64,000 bases of DNA, taken from NCBI GenBank assembly GCA_947652605.1, contig OX393577.1, positions 54,832,108 through 54,896,107 on the forward strand, in the 5' to 3' direction. This DNA is from Elmis aenea. Its lineage: Eukaryota; Arthropoda; Insecta; Coleoptera; Elmidae. This document shows, in pieces, positions 22,994 through 34,384 of the stretch. Positions within the stretch are counted from its first letter, which is position 1, and every line of letters starts with the position of its first letter. The position numbers and the translations under genes are program-made. Under the pieces are notes generated by a model. That model saw only the letters and a program-made list of their open reading frames with translations. It was not told where the DNA came from and did not search any database.

Positions 22994-23305
22994 CAGGGCT
23001 GCGGAGTCGGTAAAAAAAAAGTCGACTCCGACTCCTGATAATTTTAGTAGTTCGACTCTGACTCCGACAAAATTAAATACTAAGACATTTTATGGTGTGT
23101 AATATAAGAAAAAAATATAATAAACAAAAAAATTATTTAAAATTTGAGTTTCAATTTTGCGGCAAAGGACTACCTCGCAATTTTTTGTTCTACTCGGAGT
23201 CGAAGTCGAGGTCGGAGTCGTAGTCGGAGTCGGTACATTTTTTCCGACTCCGACTCCACTGACTAGAAATTCCTCCTAAACTTCGACTCCGACTCCACAG
23301 CCCTG
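22994..23305. mobile_element. hAT MITE with GACTCC-repeat ends, second copy
   Basis: Starts CAGGGCTGCGGAGTCGG and ends CCGACTCCACAGCCCTG by family comparison. It is the inverse orientation of 2497-2823, sharing the internal AGAAATTCCTCC and GCGGCAAAGGAC blocks. Unlike that copy, it has no recognisable 8-bp duplication (ACTAAAAC versus GTTGAGAG). Confidence 0.85.
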
Positions 23306-24000
23306 GTTGAGAGTCATTGGTATATAGAACAAAATATTGCATGTAGAAAATGTTTTTAGTTTTGAATACCTAAAAGTAAAATTAATTATGCCAAAAATTC
23401 AAAATGATTTGTTTCTAGTGTTTTTTATCTCCACGTTGACCCTCGAATTTGAGACACACTATATTTCATAAAAAGTAGCTTCTGAATAATATTATTGTTG
23501 TCGTAAATTAAAATACAATATGTAACAAACAAATTAATGTTAACTGAAACAAGTGAATTCGGTTAGTTAAAGAAAGGGAAATAATATAATTCATTTCGAC
23601 GCATTATAGATAAACCCTACAATTTTGTTTATTGTCTTTCATGGCTATCATTGTTTGCGTTGTTTGAAATAACCGTTCCTGAATTATAGAACATATAATT
23701 ATTTAATTGACCGATTCGTAGAAACGGAACCGCGTGTTTATTTATAACAAGCTCTACTCACGATCTGATATTTTAATATCTATTTTACTAATTACTGACG
23801 TTTTTTTGTATTATTTTGCACAACAAAAATAATTATGATAATGAGCAACAAAAAAAAGTCAAAATAAATTATTTCGTTAGCACGGCATGACATAATACCA
23901 AAGTTTAATTCTAAATCGCAATAATATAAAACCATTTAGGGTGTCCATAAAAAAAAAACTATTCAAGAGCGGGTAAATTTCAATATTTTCGATTCTAGTG
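23306..24000. other. No gene recognised; left end of a TA-type element near 23939
   Basis: AT-rich. TAGGGTGTCCATAAAA near 23938 resembles a left terminus of the CAGGGTG group. The next hAT MITE interrupts what follows. Confidence 0.4.
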
Positions 24001-24262
24001 TAGCGATTCTTAACCGGGAAGCCGCGGTCCCCTGGGGGGCCGTGAAAGGTTTTAAGAGGGCCGGGAAAAACTTATAAAGCGTTTTTACTTTTTAAAATAC
24101 TGAAATCTTTAAAAAATATATTTTTTGCTCCTTATTTTGCTCGACCATCGGAGATATATCTTCTTAAATAAATCGTAATATTTTTGTTACTACAACTAGG
24201 GGGCCGCGAAGTATTTTAGGATATTTAGGGGGCCGCGACTACTTAAAGATTAAGAACAACTG
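24001..24262. mobile_element. hAT MITE with GGGGGCCGCG interior, copy 2
   Basis: Same 262-base length and orientation as 13614-13875, beginning TAGCGATTCTTAACCGG and ending AAGAACAACTG. The flanks TTCTAGTG and CTGTAGTG match at 6 of 8 positions, fitting an aged hAT duplication. Confidence 0.85.
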
Positions 24263-25789
24263 CTGTAGTGGGTAAATGGTATGTATTAATAAAAACTTTT
24301 GACAGCGTTTGCTGTGCCTAGCAAGTGCCGCATGTCATGTTACGTCATCACAAGGAGAAACAATAAATAAAAAAAGTTCTCGCGTGTGATATTTTACGCT
24401 GCACGCGGTAAACAAAATTTGCGAGGTCGCAACCTATTTGTCAGAGTTGTTAAATTTTGTTAAAAATAATGTTTCACATAGTGCGATTTAGCCAATTGAA
24501 GAGAATAATTTACACAAAAAAATCGACGAGATACGATAATAAATTAGGAAGTTGTTAAGTTTAACGCATAACAAAAATTTAAAAACCAATATTTTTCGAA
24601 TTTCGTAAAATTACATTTTTCTTTATTTTAGCAACACAGTACTACTTCGAGCATCTGAAATTCCGATCCGGAGGATGATTCTGCTACAGGAACCCTCAGT
24701 TTTAAGATGCATATTGCATATTGTTAAGTTGCATAAAATTGATATAAAACTTTAACTATAGGAAACCAGACTACCGTGATATATTTTATATATATACAAC
24801 TAAAGAAACTTACGTAGTTTTTGGTTCTAAACAACGTTTATATTTACACGTTTGTCGTAAAATAATCAGGGGAGTCAATATTTGCAACCATTTAATTTTG
24901 CATGGTAAAGTCCTATGTACGAGATAGTCTCAGTCAACACCCTGTATGTATTTCGCAAATTTTGTTATATGTTTTTTCGTAATTTTTGTATATTTTTATG
25001 GATTAGTTTAATAAATTATGTAAAAATGGAAAGTGCCAAGTCAAGTCGTGAACAGTGAGTGGATAATTAAAATGAGCGCTGCGGTTATAATTACCGGCTT
25101 ATACCCACGGGTCGCGGATTTAGGGTTGCCGACCACTGGTCTAGCGTTTCCCTCAAAATAATTAAAATTTAGAACAATACGGAACAACTCTAAAAATGTT
25201 TAACAGGTAGATATTTTTAACTAATTAAGTGTTTATCCTACTAAATACCAACTATATTTAACCATTATTTTACAGATCTTTAAAATAATTTAAAAAACTG
25301 ATGTTTTAAAATTTATGGTATCAGATGTAGTAACCTCAAAAAACTCATTTTTTTAGTAGTTAATTTTAATTTATGGTCAATTTCTGTACGCAGTCATGTA
25401 GGTGCATATCTGCTGCATACCTCACTTCAATATTCTTACATTTCAAGCTCATTTAACTAATTTAATTGAAATAATCCACAAAAAAAACTGCGTTATAATA
25501 TAGGAGGTGATATTTGAGGGCGGCCATATTGTTTTTACTTGATATGATTTATAGCCAAACGTCCAGTATAGTTGCATGCCCACCAGTCACTTATAATTTA
25601 CATGCGCGGTTATATTGCGCATATGGGACTTTACCGAAAAACCTGATTCTTTTTTCTTTGAAATCTAAGCTGGTCGTTTGTGTGAATATGTGTAGTGTTG
25701 ACTGTATTAAACATTAATATTAATCCAAAATAATTATCCAAGTAAATAATATAGTTCCCCAGCGACTAATTTACAACAGTTTTCCCATA
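24263..25789. other. No gene; solo hAT right end near 25110-25137
   Basis: CGGGTCGCGGATTTAGGGTT followed by GCCGACCACTG looks like the right terminus of a further hAT family. I could not find its partner. A short CpG-bearing patch lies at about 24300-24440. An open frame at 25514-25717 has no recognised product. Confidence 0.4.
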
Positions 25790-25791
25790 TA

Positions 25792-26535
25792 CAGTGTGTC
25801 CAAAAGGAATGGAATAAGCTATATATCTCAGTAAATATCTACTTTAGGGAAAAATTTTTTGAATAAAAGTTGTTTGGTACTTAGTTTACCGCCATAAGAC
25901 AAAATTTAAATATTTTTTTCCAATAACAAAAACGAAATGAAAAACAATTGAATTTTTTTAAAAAGCAAGGTACCCCTACATTATACTCATTTGATAGAGG
26001 ATTTTTTCTCTTGTTAATGATGGGGTCACCTTAAAAATTAAGTTTATGCTAAGAGGCCGGAGAATATCGAAAATTTAAAAGATCGTATTAGAGAAATTAC
26101 ATGGTTGGGAATGTTATAAACGGGTTTAAAATCCGAGTTTATCATTGCCAAGTTGTAAATGGTTCAGTTTGAACACTTATTGTAGATTTCGTCAAAAAAA
26201 TTTAGTTCTTATGATGTTTTTGTTAGAAATAAATACTAATCAATTAAAATAACTTTTGCGTTTTTCTCAAAAAGTTGCTTAAGTAAGGGTACTAAAGTTT
26301 TGCACCATTGAAAAGAGAAAAAAAATCTCTATCAAATGAGTATAATATAGGGGTACATTGTCATTTAAAAAAATTAAATTGTTTTCCATTGCGCTTTTGT
26401 TATTCGAAAAAAAATATTTAAATTTTGTCTTATGGTGGTAAACTAAGTACCAAACAACTTTTATACAAAAGATTTTTCCGTAAAGTGGATATTTACTGAG
26501 ATATATAGCATATTCCATTCCTTTTGGACACACTG
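25792..26535. mobile_element. Mariner-like foldback MITE, CAGTGTGTCC ends
   Basis: Starts CAGTGTGTCCAAAAGGAATG and ends CATTCCTTTTGGACACACTG, a near-perfect long terminal inverted repeat, flanked by TA. The arms extend about 250 bases inwards (TATATCTCAGTAAATATC, GCCATAAGACAAAATTTAAA). TA duplication and CAGTGTGTCC termini suit a Tc1/mariner-derived MITE. The minus-strand frames in it are shadows. Confidence 0.9.
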
Positions 26536-26537
26536 TA

Positions 26538-27234
26538 TGTACAAATTTTCTATTACTGTTACCAGATCCAATGATATAGTCATGAATATTCTCATACTTT
26601 TAATAGAAATATAAAGCATAATTTCTTTTATAAGAATAAGTAAACTGTCCAATATTCAATAAAAATTTGTAATTTAAATGAAAATATTTAGCCAAAATAT
26701 CGAGAATGTTGATTTTTGATATGTAAGCAAATAAAATGAAAAAGCTAATTTACTGCACCAAATGTAGTCATTCAAATAACGACAGAATTCTGATTGTTCA
26801 AGTTAGAAAAAAGTTGCATTTCTAGATGTAACTTTTGGACATAAGTAAAAGGAAATTTATTTAATGATTTTATTCATTTCTTCACAAGTTTTATGTCAAT
26901 AAGAAAAAAAGAGGAGCAGGGTGTTCAGATAAATATCTAATATGACAACCATGAGAAAATCAAAAGTTAACTATTACATCTTGTAACTAAGAGTGCATTG
27001 ACAACAGTTTTAACATCAGTTTATTACATATCACAAAAATGTTGTTGTTTTGCCAATTTAATTAAAGCTGTAAGTAATACATGAAACGAAAGCCCCCACA
27101 GTGGCACCCTGCAAATCGCTGGTTATATTTTAAAGTGCCTTAACGTACCATTTTGTTTTGAAGCTTTTTGAGTATCTTTTTTTGTTTGAATGTATTTTCA
27201 AGGGTGCAAGATGAAAAAAACATTAATAGTAAAC
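26538..27234. other. No gene recognised
   Basis: AT-rich sequence downstream of mRpS29. It probably includes its 3' flank only. Confidence 0.5.
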
Positions 27235-27240
27235 TTTATT
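27235..27240 (-). terminator. Polyadenylation signal of mRpS29
   Basis: AATAAA on the minus strand, starting only 10 bases after the stop codon. If used, the 3' UTR would be only some tens of bases. Confidence 0.6.
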
Positions 27241-27249
27241 AACATCTAT

Positions 27250-28597
27250 TTACAAAGGTGCACATAATTGCATTAATCGATAAGGGCTGTGTGCGCTAAG
27301 AAATGCTAATTCTTCATCTTGTCCAGGGAACGGTTGCACCCATCGTCGCTCACGGTAATAATCCATGCAACTAGTAAGTTCCTTGGAAGAATAGCTGGGC
27401 ACTAAGATAGGAACAAATGGATCCATATGTTCAAAACCATATTTCCCTAATAAGTACCTGGAAGTTGCAACAAAAATTAATATAATATATGAAATAATCA
27501 GTAAAATATGTTATTTTTTTATTTTTCATAAATAATCATAGCAATTAACATAAAAATTATAACAATTTAACTATGGATTAAATAGACATAGAATAAGTTG
27601 GCTTCAAGTTCTTTAAATTTAGTATACCATATACATACCTTGGTAAATGAGAAATTTGGTCTTCTTCTGCTATAGCTATTTCATCTACCGTAACAACCGC
27701 AACTCCATTACTCCAGTCGAATTTTGTAAGATTCAAAAATGCTTCAGTTAAAGTAATTTTCGATGGGTGAACAATTTCTTTCTTTTCTGTACGTATCCTT
27801 GTGGTTGGATAAAAAAATGCATTAAATCCATCAATAGCCACAAAAGTTTTACATTTACCAACTTTTGAATATTCCTTAATTTCATTGGCTAAAATAACTA
27901 CACTATTAGAAGCATATTTAACACGATTTATACCGTGGTCAATCAGTTCAATAAGTGGAGAATCTTTAGGAGTCATTTCTCGTTTACTCCATACGTAATC
28001 TTGTGTAGTTTTTAAATCTAAATTATTTAACAACTTCAAATTTTGATTTTTGAAATGAATAAGCCACGCTGCTGCGTCTAGATTTAAATCTGTATAACCT
28101 TCCTTCGTTTCAGAATTACTTGATTCTTTAGATCTGCGCATCCAATTACCAACCCAAGGCACATGGACTAACAGAAATCCAGCTTCAAAAGCATATTGTA
28201 TGACATGTGCAAGTGATAATGTTTTCCCACTACCTTTCTTGCCATAAATTACGAATCTTGTTACAGGTTTCGTCAAATCAATAGCTTTTAGGCATGAAAT
28301 TATGTCAATTGAAGGTTCACGAATCATTAAACAAGTTTCCGCAAACGTTTTACATTGTATTTCATATGATTTTGGTAATCCACCATGCATGAATAATTGT
28401 TGTTTATATTCCGGTGGTACTTTATAAAACTGTCCAACATTTCCTGCTGTATGATTTAAGGGGCTATTTTCGATACAACGAAAACTTTGCAGTCGCTCCT
28501 GAGGTAGGGCTTGCGTTGATAATGACTGAATACGAACTAAGCGCTTCACAGAACTTAATTTACGAGTAAGTATGTCAGATACTTTCATGTTTAACAT
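27250..28597 (-). CDS. mRpS29: Mitochondrial small-subunit ribosomal protein S29 (DAP3)
   Basis: DAP3 is a GTP-binding protein of the mitochondrial small ribosomal subunit, also linked to apoptosis in mammals. There are two exons: 28597-27639 and 27457-27250, with donor AG|GTATGT, acceptor TTCCAG|G and a codon split as AG+G (Arg). The product is 388 residues, close to the usual family length. Residues 1-30 are basic and Ser/Leu-rich (RKLSSVKRLVRIQSLSTQ), a plausible mitochondrial targeting peptide. Walker A is GKKGSGKT (119-126), and a Walker B-like TFVAIDG lies at 251-257. The final exon carries YLLGKYGFEHMDPFVPI, then YYRERRW near the C-terminus. The start is the first of two close ATGs (M1, M4). 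No frame damage was seen. It is the neighbour of dodo, same strand, about 1.2 kb downstream. Conserved family members are housekeeping genes. Confidence 0.95.
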
Positions 28598-28962
28598 TTT
28601 TTAAAACTCTAAAATCACAAGCAAATTAGGAGATGTACAGTAATTATCTTTGATGATTACCTTATGCAGTAAAATTGTTAATACACTATGAAAATTACTG
28701 AAGTCAAAATAAATAGGTTAGGACGTGCTTTTGCAAAGTTCTTAAACAATATATTGAATTGTTAATTTCATTTGAGACATTTGGGAATCAATTATAAATA
28801 AATTAGTCTCACTTTTTCACGTTTTATCGTTGATTCTATTATATATTCATTTATCGCACGTTGATTTTTTTGACTTTTTTAACACTTAATACTTTTTTCA
28901 TAGTTCAAATCACTTTACCACGGTAGATGCAATAACCGTGAAATTTATGGCGTAAGTTCTAA
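28598..28962. promoter_or_regulatory. Upstream region of mRpS29
   Basis: These 365 bases separate the mRpS29 ATG from a small plus-strand frame. On the minus strand TGATTTTAG lies 15 bases before the ATG and could be an acceptor for a 5' UTR intron. No TATA box stands out from the AT-rich background. Confidence 0.3.
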
Positions 28963-29163
28963 ATGCCAGTTGGTATAACTTCCATTACCGATAAGGAAAT
29001 TGTAGGCAATTATTTAAACACGTTTGTTAAACATTTTATATATGCATCAGGCGTAAATTACCTATTTTGCGAACTTTTAGCTGGCAAAACTAAAATAGAA
29101 ATATGTGATATCGGTGAAGCTAATGCTTATATACTTGTTTGTGGCATGAACGCCAAATTATAA
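28963..29163 (+). CDS. Small open frame of unknown function
   Basis: This is a 66-residue frame starting MPVGITSITDKEIVGNY and ending GEANAYILVCGMNAKL. Composition looks protein-like, with mixed acidic, glycine and aliphatic residues and few of the Lys/Asn/Ile/Phe runs typical of chance AT-rich frames. An AATAAA lies 54 bases past the stop (29217-29222). GTAAGT occurs just upstream (28951-28956), which would be an unused or alternative donor. I do not recognise a family. It may be a small gene, an exon or coincidence. Confidence 0.25.
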   Translation: MPVGITSITDKEIVGNYLNTFVKHFIYASGVNYLFCELLAGKTKIEICDIGEANAYILVCGMNAKL

Positions 29164-29522
29164 CAAATTTGAAGTTCAGAACATTTAGTAAAACTATAAA
29201 TTTAGTGTATAAAACTAATAAAAGAATTTTTATCCCATTCGTATAAATACTTCAGCCCTATTTATTTTTAATAATTTGCTTTGGGTAACAAATACATCAA
29301 TCAACACTTGATGTTATTAATGTAGTCAAATTATGGGTGTAATATTTTAAATAATACAAAGAATTAATTAGTGCATAACGTTTATTGTGCAATGAATAAG
29401 TGAACTTTTTTGAAGAGATAATATCAAGCTTCATGATAACTTTTTATCAGGCAAGTAGTTTACTTCTCATTTAATGTTGACAGTAATTTGTCCAAAAAAA
29501 TTCTACATATTTTATCAGCTAC

Positions 29523-29770
29523 ATGAATTTAATTCTAATCAGTACATTTCATATCTGCATTGCTAGCATTAAAAAATTGTTTATCGAAATCTCTTTATGT
29601 AAAAACATATGTACCGACAAGCATGGCACGCAAATCATTTTAATAGAAAAATTTATAAAAAAGCTAATGCTAACAAAAAAAAATGTTATTACAGAATTAT
29701 TAAATAAGAAGGGCATAAAGGACAAATTTATAACATTTAGAACCATTGCCAACAATAATTATGAACAATT
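29523..29770 (+). other. Unassigned open frame abutting dodo 3' end
   Basis: An 83-codon plus-strand frame rich in Ile, Lys and Asn runs tail-to-tail into the dodo stop codon, overlapping it by a few bases. The composition is what AT-rich sequence gives by chance, and an opposing frame exists on the minus strand. The region is better read as the dodo 3' UTR and intergenic sequence. Confidence 0.3.
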
Positions 29771-30628
29771 TTAAACTGTACGGAGAATAATATGGACGCC
29801 AGAATCAGTGGAAACAGGTTCACTCAGTTCTCCAACTTTTAAACTGAATGCCGTTTCTTCAAAAGGCTTTTGCATCGCATTTCTTCCAAATGGACCTAGG
29901 TCTCCTCCACGTTTGGCAGATGAACAATCAGAATATTTTTGTGCTAATTCTGCAAATGATGCTTTTCCCTGTACTATTTGTTCTCTGTACGCTGTAACAA
30001 TAAATGAACATTCAATAATCCTGAATTTTCATGTAGCTCCTTTAGTAAATTAAAACAAATAGTATTGAAGGTACAATAACGAAACAATATTACACACATT
30101 TTAATATATCCATAGCATCTTCTTTTGTACGTGTTATATGATCTTCCCTCCACGACGAAGGTCGTCGTGAATCTTTGTGTTTGACCAGTAAATGTGAACA
30201 TTGTACTTGTTCGGGTCCACTTGTACTGACTGGCTCTGCTGGTTTATCTGGTGCATCCCACTGTGATTCTTTGGTGTATATATTTAAATAATAATGTTGT
30301 CCTGTAAAAAGAATGACTATTTGACTAAATATAAACAAACTATACGTGAGTCGTATATCAAAAATTTTGTATATTGCAATTATATTATTAAGGAAATCTA
30401 GATATTTTAATTCAGCACAATAATCACACTGCTGCAGAAAATGTAAATACAAAAATTATTAAAATACAACTACAATTTAGCTAATAAAATTTCTATTTAC
30501 GTTATGAGTGCCAAATATACAAGCCTATTAATTAATTCAAAGTTAAAATTAGTTAGAAAACCTTTTTACTGACCAGTCGAACGGCTCAACCGTTTTTCCC
30601 AGCCGGGCGGCAGTTGATCGTCACCCAT
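29771..30628 (-). CDS. dod: Peptidyl-prolyl cis-trans isomerase Pin1 (dodo)
   Basis: This nuclear parvulin isomerises phospho-Ser/Thr-Pro bonds in signalling and cell-cycle proteins. Its three exons are 30628-30574, 30301-30098 and 29991-29771, with donors G|GTCAGT and T|GTGTGT and acceptors TTTACAG and TTACAG. The spliced product is 159 residues, close to human Pin1 (163). The WW domain spans about 6-36 (LPPGWEKR... to SQWDAP) with Trp10 and Trp33 and the Tyr22-Tyr23 pair. The isomerase domain spans about 53-159: His55, the phosphate-binding Lys59/Arg64/Arg65 loop ([13 protein letters not shown]), Cys109 ([17 protein letters not shown]) and His153. All correspond to human positions plus four. 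The start ATG gives [10 protein letters not shown], the expected N-terminus. No damage seen. The promoter lies in a CpG-richer block upstream. Confidence 0.97.
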
Positions 30629-31178
30629 TTTTGCAAATACAACCTCAATTTACAAATGCAACTTCACAGCATTGGAAATGTCTGCAGTGAACACCAAGTG
30701 TGCAACGGATTTACTCGGAACCATTCGAACTATTCCGCTTTCCGCCAAAATTCTTTACAATTCTATTGGATGTTCTGTTCGCATTATTGAATATCTGACC
30801 AATAAACAACGACAATGTGAAAGTAGTTGAATTGTTTGTGATTTGAAGTTAGATCCAAACGCTGAGCAGTCAGCTGTGGGTGCGACAGTTCGATTTTGAC
30901 ACTTGTATTCGTGGAAACATCACGACGCCTGCGGCGCGATAGCGTTCGTTGCTGTTGCGTTTATATTTTTAACATATTTTTATTGTGAATGGACTTACAA
31001 ATTTTTATTGTGTTTTTAATTGTGTAAACTTTTAATTATACATTAATCGATTTTAAATAAACAGCGTTTGGGAATCAATCAGTGGTTGTGCTTTGGAAAG
31101 TGTGAGGGAGGGTGTGAAGACACTGTAAACAAACAAGTGATAATCTCGATTGTTTTATTACACCGATTTATCGATAAG
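30629..31178. promoter_or_regulatory. Probable divergent promoter and 5' UTR exon of a plus-strand gene
   Basis: Upstream of dodo the sequence becomes CpG-rich (GACGCCTGCGGCGCGATAGC near 30925), then runs into a stretch ending GATAAG|GTAAAG (exon end 31178), a good splice donor. The only ATG of note (30988) opens 12 codons and stops, so this would be untranslated leader. Inference: a head-to-head promoter serving dodo on the minus strand and a second, long-intron gene on the plus strand. Confidence 0.4.
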
Positions 31179-31180
31179 GT

Positions 31181-32892
31181 AAAGTGTTCTTATTTTTTTT
31201 AATCGACAAAATTGGTAAATGAGTAGTGTAGGACACCGTTAATGCTGTCGTAACAAGTGGGTCACTAGCCAGCCTGCTATATTTTATTAATGGTTTCATT
31301 AACTGTTCCAACGTTACAGATAAAATTCTGTTTTTGAATAATAAACTTAATTTATTTTGTAACAATGTGGTGCTTTCATATAAAAGATAATTAAACTTAG
31401 AATCAAGCTTCAAGGCGTGAAAGTTTATGAAATACTTAAGTATTCAATTTTGTTCGTAAAAGCAGTGCAGTTTTATTACCTTCTTGCTTTTAAACCCTAA
31501 TTAAGCTAAGAAAGTACGGTGAATGCCTTATGTTTGTAAATTTTTCAAACACCTGTTGGGCCCACTTTATTAGCGTGTTTACATTAGGTCAACATAGCAT
31601 GCACCTTGATCTTTTAAAACCGTTCGTCTACCTGATTTGGCATGAGTCATGTCCATATTTCGTCGATATTACGTATATTGAACAGTAATATTCTGTCTAC
31701 CCCTTCCACTTGTTAACAAGGTTATTTGTTTAACTGTATGTATTAAGCAAAAACAATGCTAACTGTATGAATCATTGCCAATGAATTTTTGTTTAGAACT
31801 TCGAATTAAAATATTTTGTTTGTTAGGGTAAATCGAAGTATTCGCAGTTTCTTGCAAATTTCGAATTAAAAGAAAGCTATTTACGTTTATTAAATCGCAC
31901 AGGTCAAAGTACCTATTCCGATCGTGTTTTAGATTTACATAATTGAGAAATTTATTTTGCACGCTATGTGTATTTAATTAATTTAACATCAGTGAAGTTC
32001 AATTGTTGGATATGTGGAATACCAAATAGCTATTGCTTCGTACGATTATTTTCAGTCATGTTAAAGTAATTATAGTTTAACAATTAATTAGGTCCATCTT
32101 TGTTGGGGTCAGGGCTTTTTAAGAACTAAACTTGAGGACGTCTCTCATTTAATTTATACAAAACCACGATCAGATATAAAAGTAGCGCATTGGAACTTTT
32201 TTTAAATATATTTCTGTAGAAGCCTTTGAAAACTTTAGTGGTATAGAACGATCTTTTAATGAAAATTTAGTTTTTTTTTTTAAATTAACCTTCGCAGTTT
32301 TAGTTTATTTTGTAACCACAGAAAATTTTGTTTTTTCTGCCAAATGAAAACTTAACCTTTTGCGAATAGAAATGCACTCTACCAGTTAATTCATTTATTT
32401 CGGGTTCAATAATTATATTCCTTTGATTCTTCTGCTATTTTTTTTACGCTAATTTCTTCTATACGCAATCCGAAGTTCATAACTCTTGACCTTCACTTCA
32501 GGACCTGCCAACAGTACATACGATTTTTCCCATCATTTAGTTGTTTCTTTCATTAATAAATGCCTGCGTAGAGGTGTTTTATCGTGTGGGAACAAGCGTG
32601 TAGGTGCGTTTTGTGTTTGTTTTATAGTTCCATTGTTTAATTTTTGAAATATTTAAAACAAAGTACATGGAAAATTTGCATAAAGATACCGCTGTTTACA
32701 AAGCCAGTATCTACAAAAAGTAGTATATGACAATATTTTCTCGTACAGCACAACTAACGTTCTTAAATCTAAAATTGTTTGTTCATTGTAACTCGAAAAT
32801 TTCTTCGCATTGACGGGATTTTCTTCATTTTTTTTCTTAAAGCGGTGATAGTTGCTAAATATTAAACAAAAGATTTTCTACAAAATGTTGTA
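31181..32892. other. No gene; likely first intron of the plus-strand unit
   Basis: AT-rich sequence without element ends that I could pair. Open frames at 31168-31413 and 31759-31962 have no domain. Confidence 0.35.
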
Positions 32893-34382
32893 CAGGGTGG
32901 TCCAAATTCGATGGGATTATAGAGGTATCTCGCTTAATATTCATGATAGAAAAACGGTTAAATTACCAACAATGTGCAGTTTTTGGGTAAAACTCAGAAC
33001 CGTTTTCAAAAATATTCTATCATTTCCGCTTTTTGAGTTAAGTATTAAAAAAAAGTGTTTTTTTTGTCACATTAATAATGTGTCATATCGCCATTATTGT
33101 TGTAAATATCGAGAAAATTTATGATTATTTTTAGATATTTTTATGTAAAATTCGATGCTACTGAAAAAAAAGTTTACCCTTGCCATTAAAAAGTTATGAC
33201 ACAAACTTACCTTTTTTAAATGGAAGCTATAGTTGGCTATGACATATTTAAACAGGGGTTTGAAGCGGAGCGCGGAGCTTGAGCAATGGGTTTTTGCTCG
33301 GGGCAGGAGCTGAGCCCGGAGCCAATAATTTTCATTGCTCCCCTGCTCCAGTTTATTAGTAAAATTTCCTTTTTTTCATCGTTTAAAGATCAATAATCTG
33401 TTTCTTCAAACATTTATTAAACTTCACTTGTTTGTTAGGGCCAAATATTGTTATTTTTGACCAACCTATACATATCCGATAAAATTAAAGTTTGATTTTA
33501 AAAACAATTTTTTTTAATCAACTTTTTTTTTAAATGTTAACAATATTTGGAGCATGGAGCGAAGCTGGAGCAGGCATTTTGATGCCGGAGCGGAGCTGGA
33601 ACGGAGCAATTAAAAAATTGGGCTGCTCCAACCCCTGTATTTTAACGCCTTATTTTTTGTTCATTTCAAATATAAAAGGGTTGATGTAGTTATTTTTAAT
33701 AATACGCAAGTTACGAAGGTTTTTTAGTTTGTTTTTTTTTAAAGAAAAACGTAGAAGGCTGTGAAAACAAAAACAAAAGTTGTAAAACCTTTTAAAACTC
33801 ATGTGGTACAAGTTACAAAGGTTTTGTAATTCAATTCAATTCAATTATTCATAATTAATGTTTATCTCAACAACAAATAAATAAACCGTTATAACTTTTA
33901 CCACATGAGTTGTAAAAGGTTTTACACCTTGTTTCTTTTTTTTTCACAGTCTATATTTTTCTTTTAAAAAACTAAGAAAACCTTCGTAACTTGCGTATTA
34001 TTAAAAATAAATACATCAACCCTTATATATTTGGAATGAGACAAAAATAAGGAGTTTAAATAGGTCATAGCCAATTATAGTTTCCATTAAAAAAATTTCA
34101 GTTTGTGTCATAACTTTTTAATGGCGAGCGTAAATCATCGAATTTAACATAAAAATATCTAAAAATAATCTCCATAATTTTTTTTCGATATTTACAACAA
34201 CAACGGATATATAAATATGACCAAAAAAACACTTAAAAACTCAAAAACCGGAAGTGATGAAATATTTTTAAAAACGGTTCCATTTGTCTCAAAAAACTGC
34301 ACATTTTTGGTAATTTAAACGTTTCTCTATTATTAATATTAGGCGAGATGTTCATGTAATTCCATCGAATTTGACCACCCTG
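32893..34382. mobile_element. Foldback element, CAGGGTGGTCCAAATTCGA family, copy 1
   Basis: Starts CAGGGTGGTCCAAATTCGAT and ends TCGAATTTGACCACCCTG, flanked by TA. The arms match for several hundred bases (GGTTAAATTACC, TGTGCAGTTTTT, ATTCTATCATTTCC) and converge on an inner palindrome with CTCATGTGGTAC/TACCACATGAG near 33800 and 33900. It is interrupted by a hAT MITE. Copies occur at 46189-46800 and 56655-58106. Confidence 0.9.
33253..33637. mobile_element. hAT MITE with GGAGC-rich ends, nested
   Basis: Starts CAGGGGTTTGAAGCGGAGCG and ends GCTGCTCCAACCCCTG. The flanks TATTTAAA and TATTTTAA agree at 7 of 8 positions. Both ends carry repeated GGAGC/GCTCC pentamers, like the GGAGTC repeats of the 2497-2823 family. 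No coding. Confidence 0.85.
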
Positions 34383-34384
34383 TA

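Noticed and set aside
29523..29774. 83-codon plus-strand frame as a gene
   Set aside because: It is Lys/Ile/Asn-rich, opposed by a minus-strand frame and sits in the expected 3' UTR of dodo.
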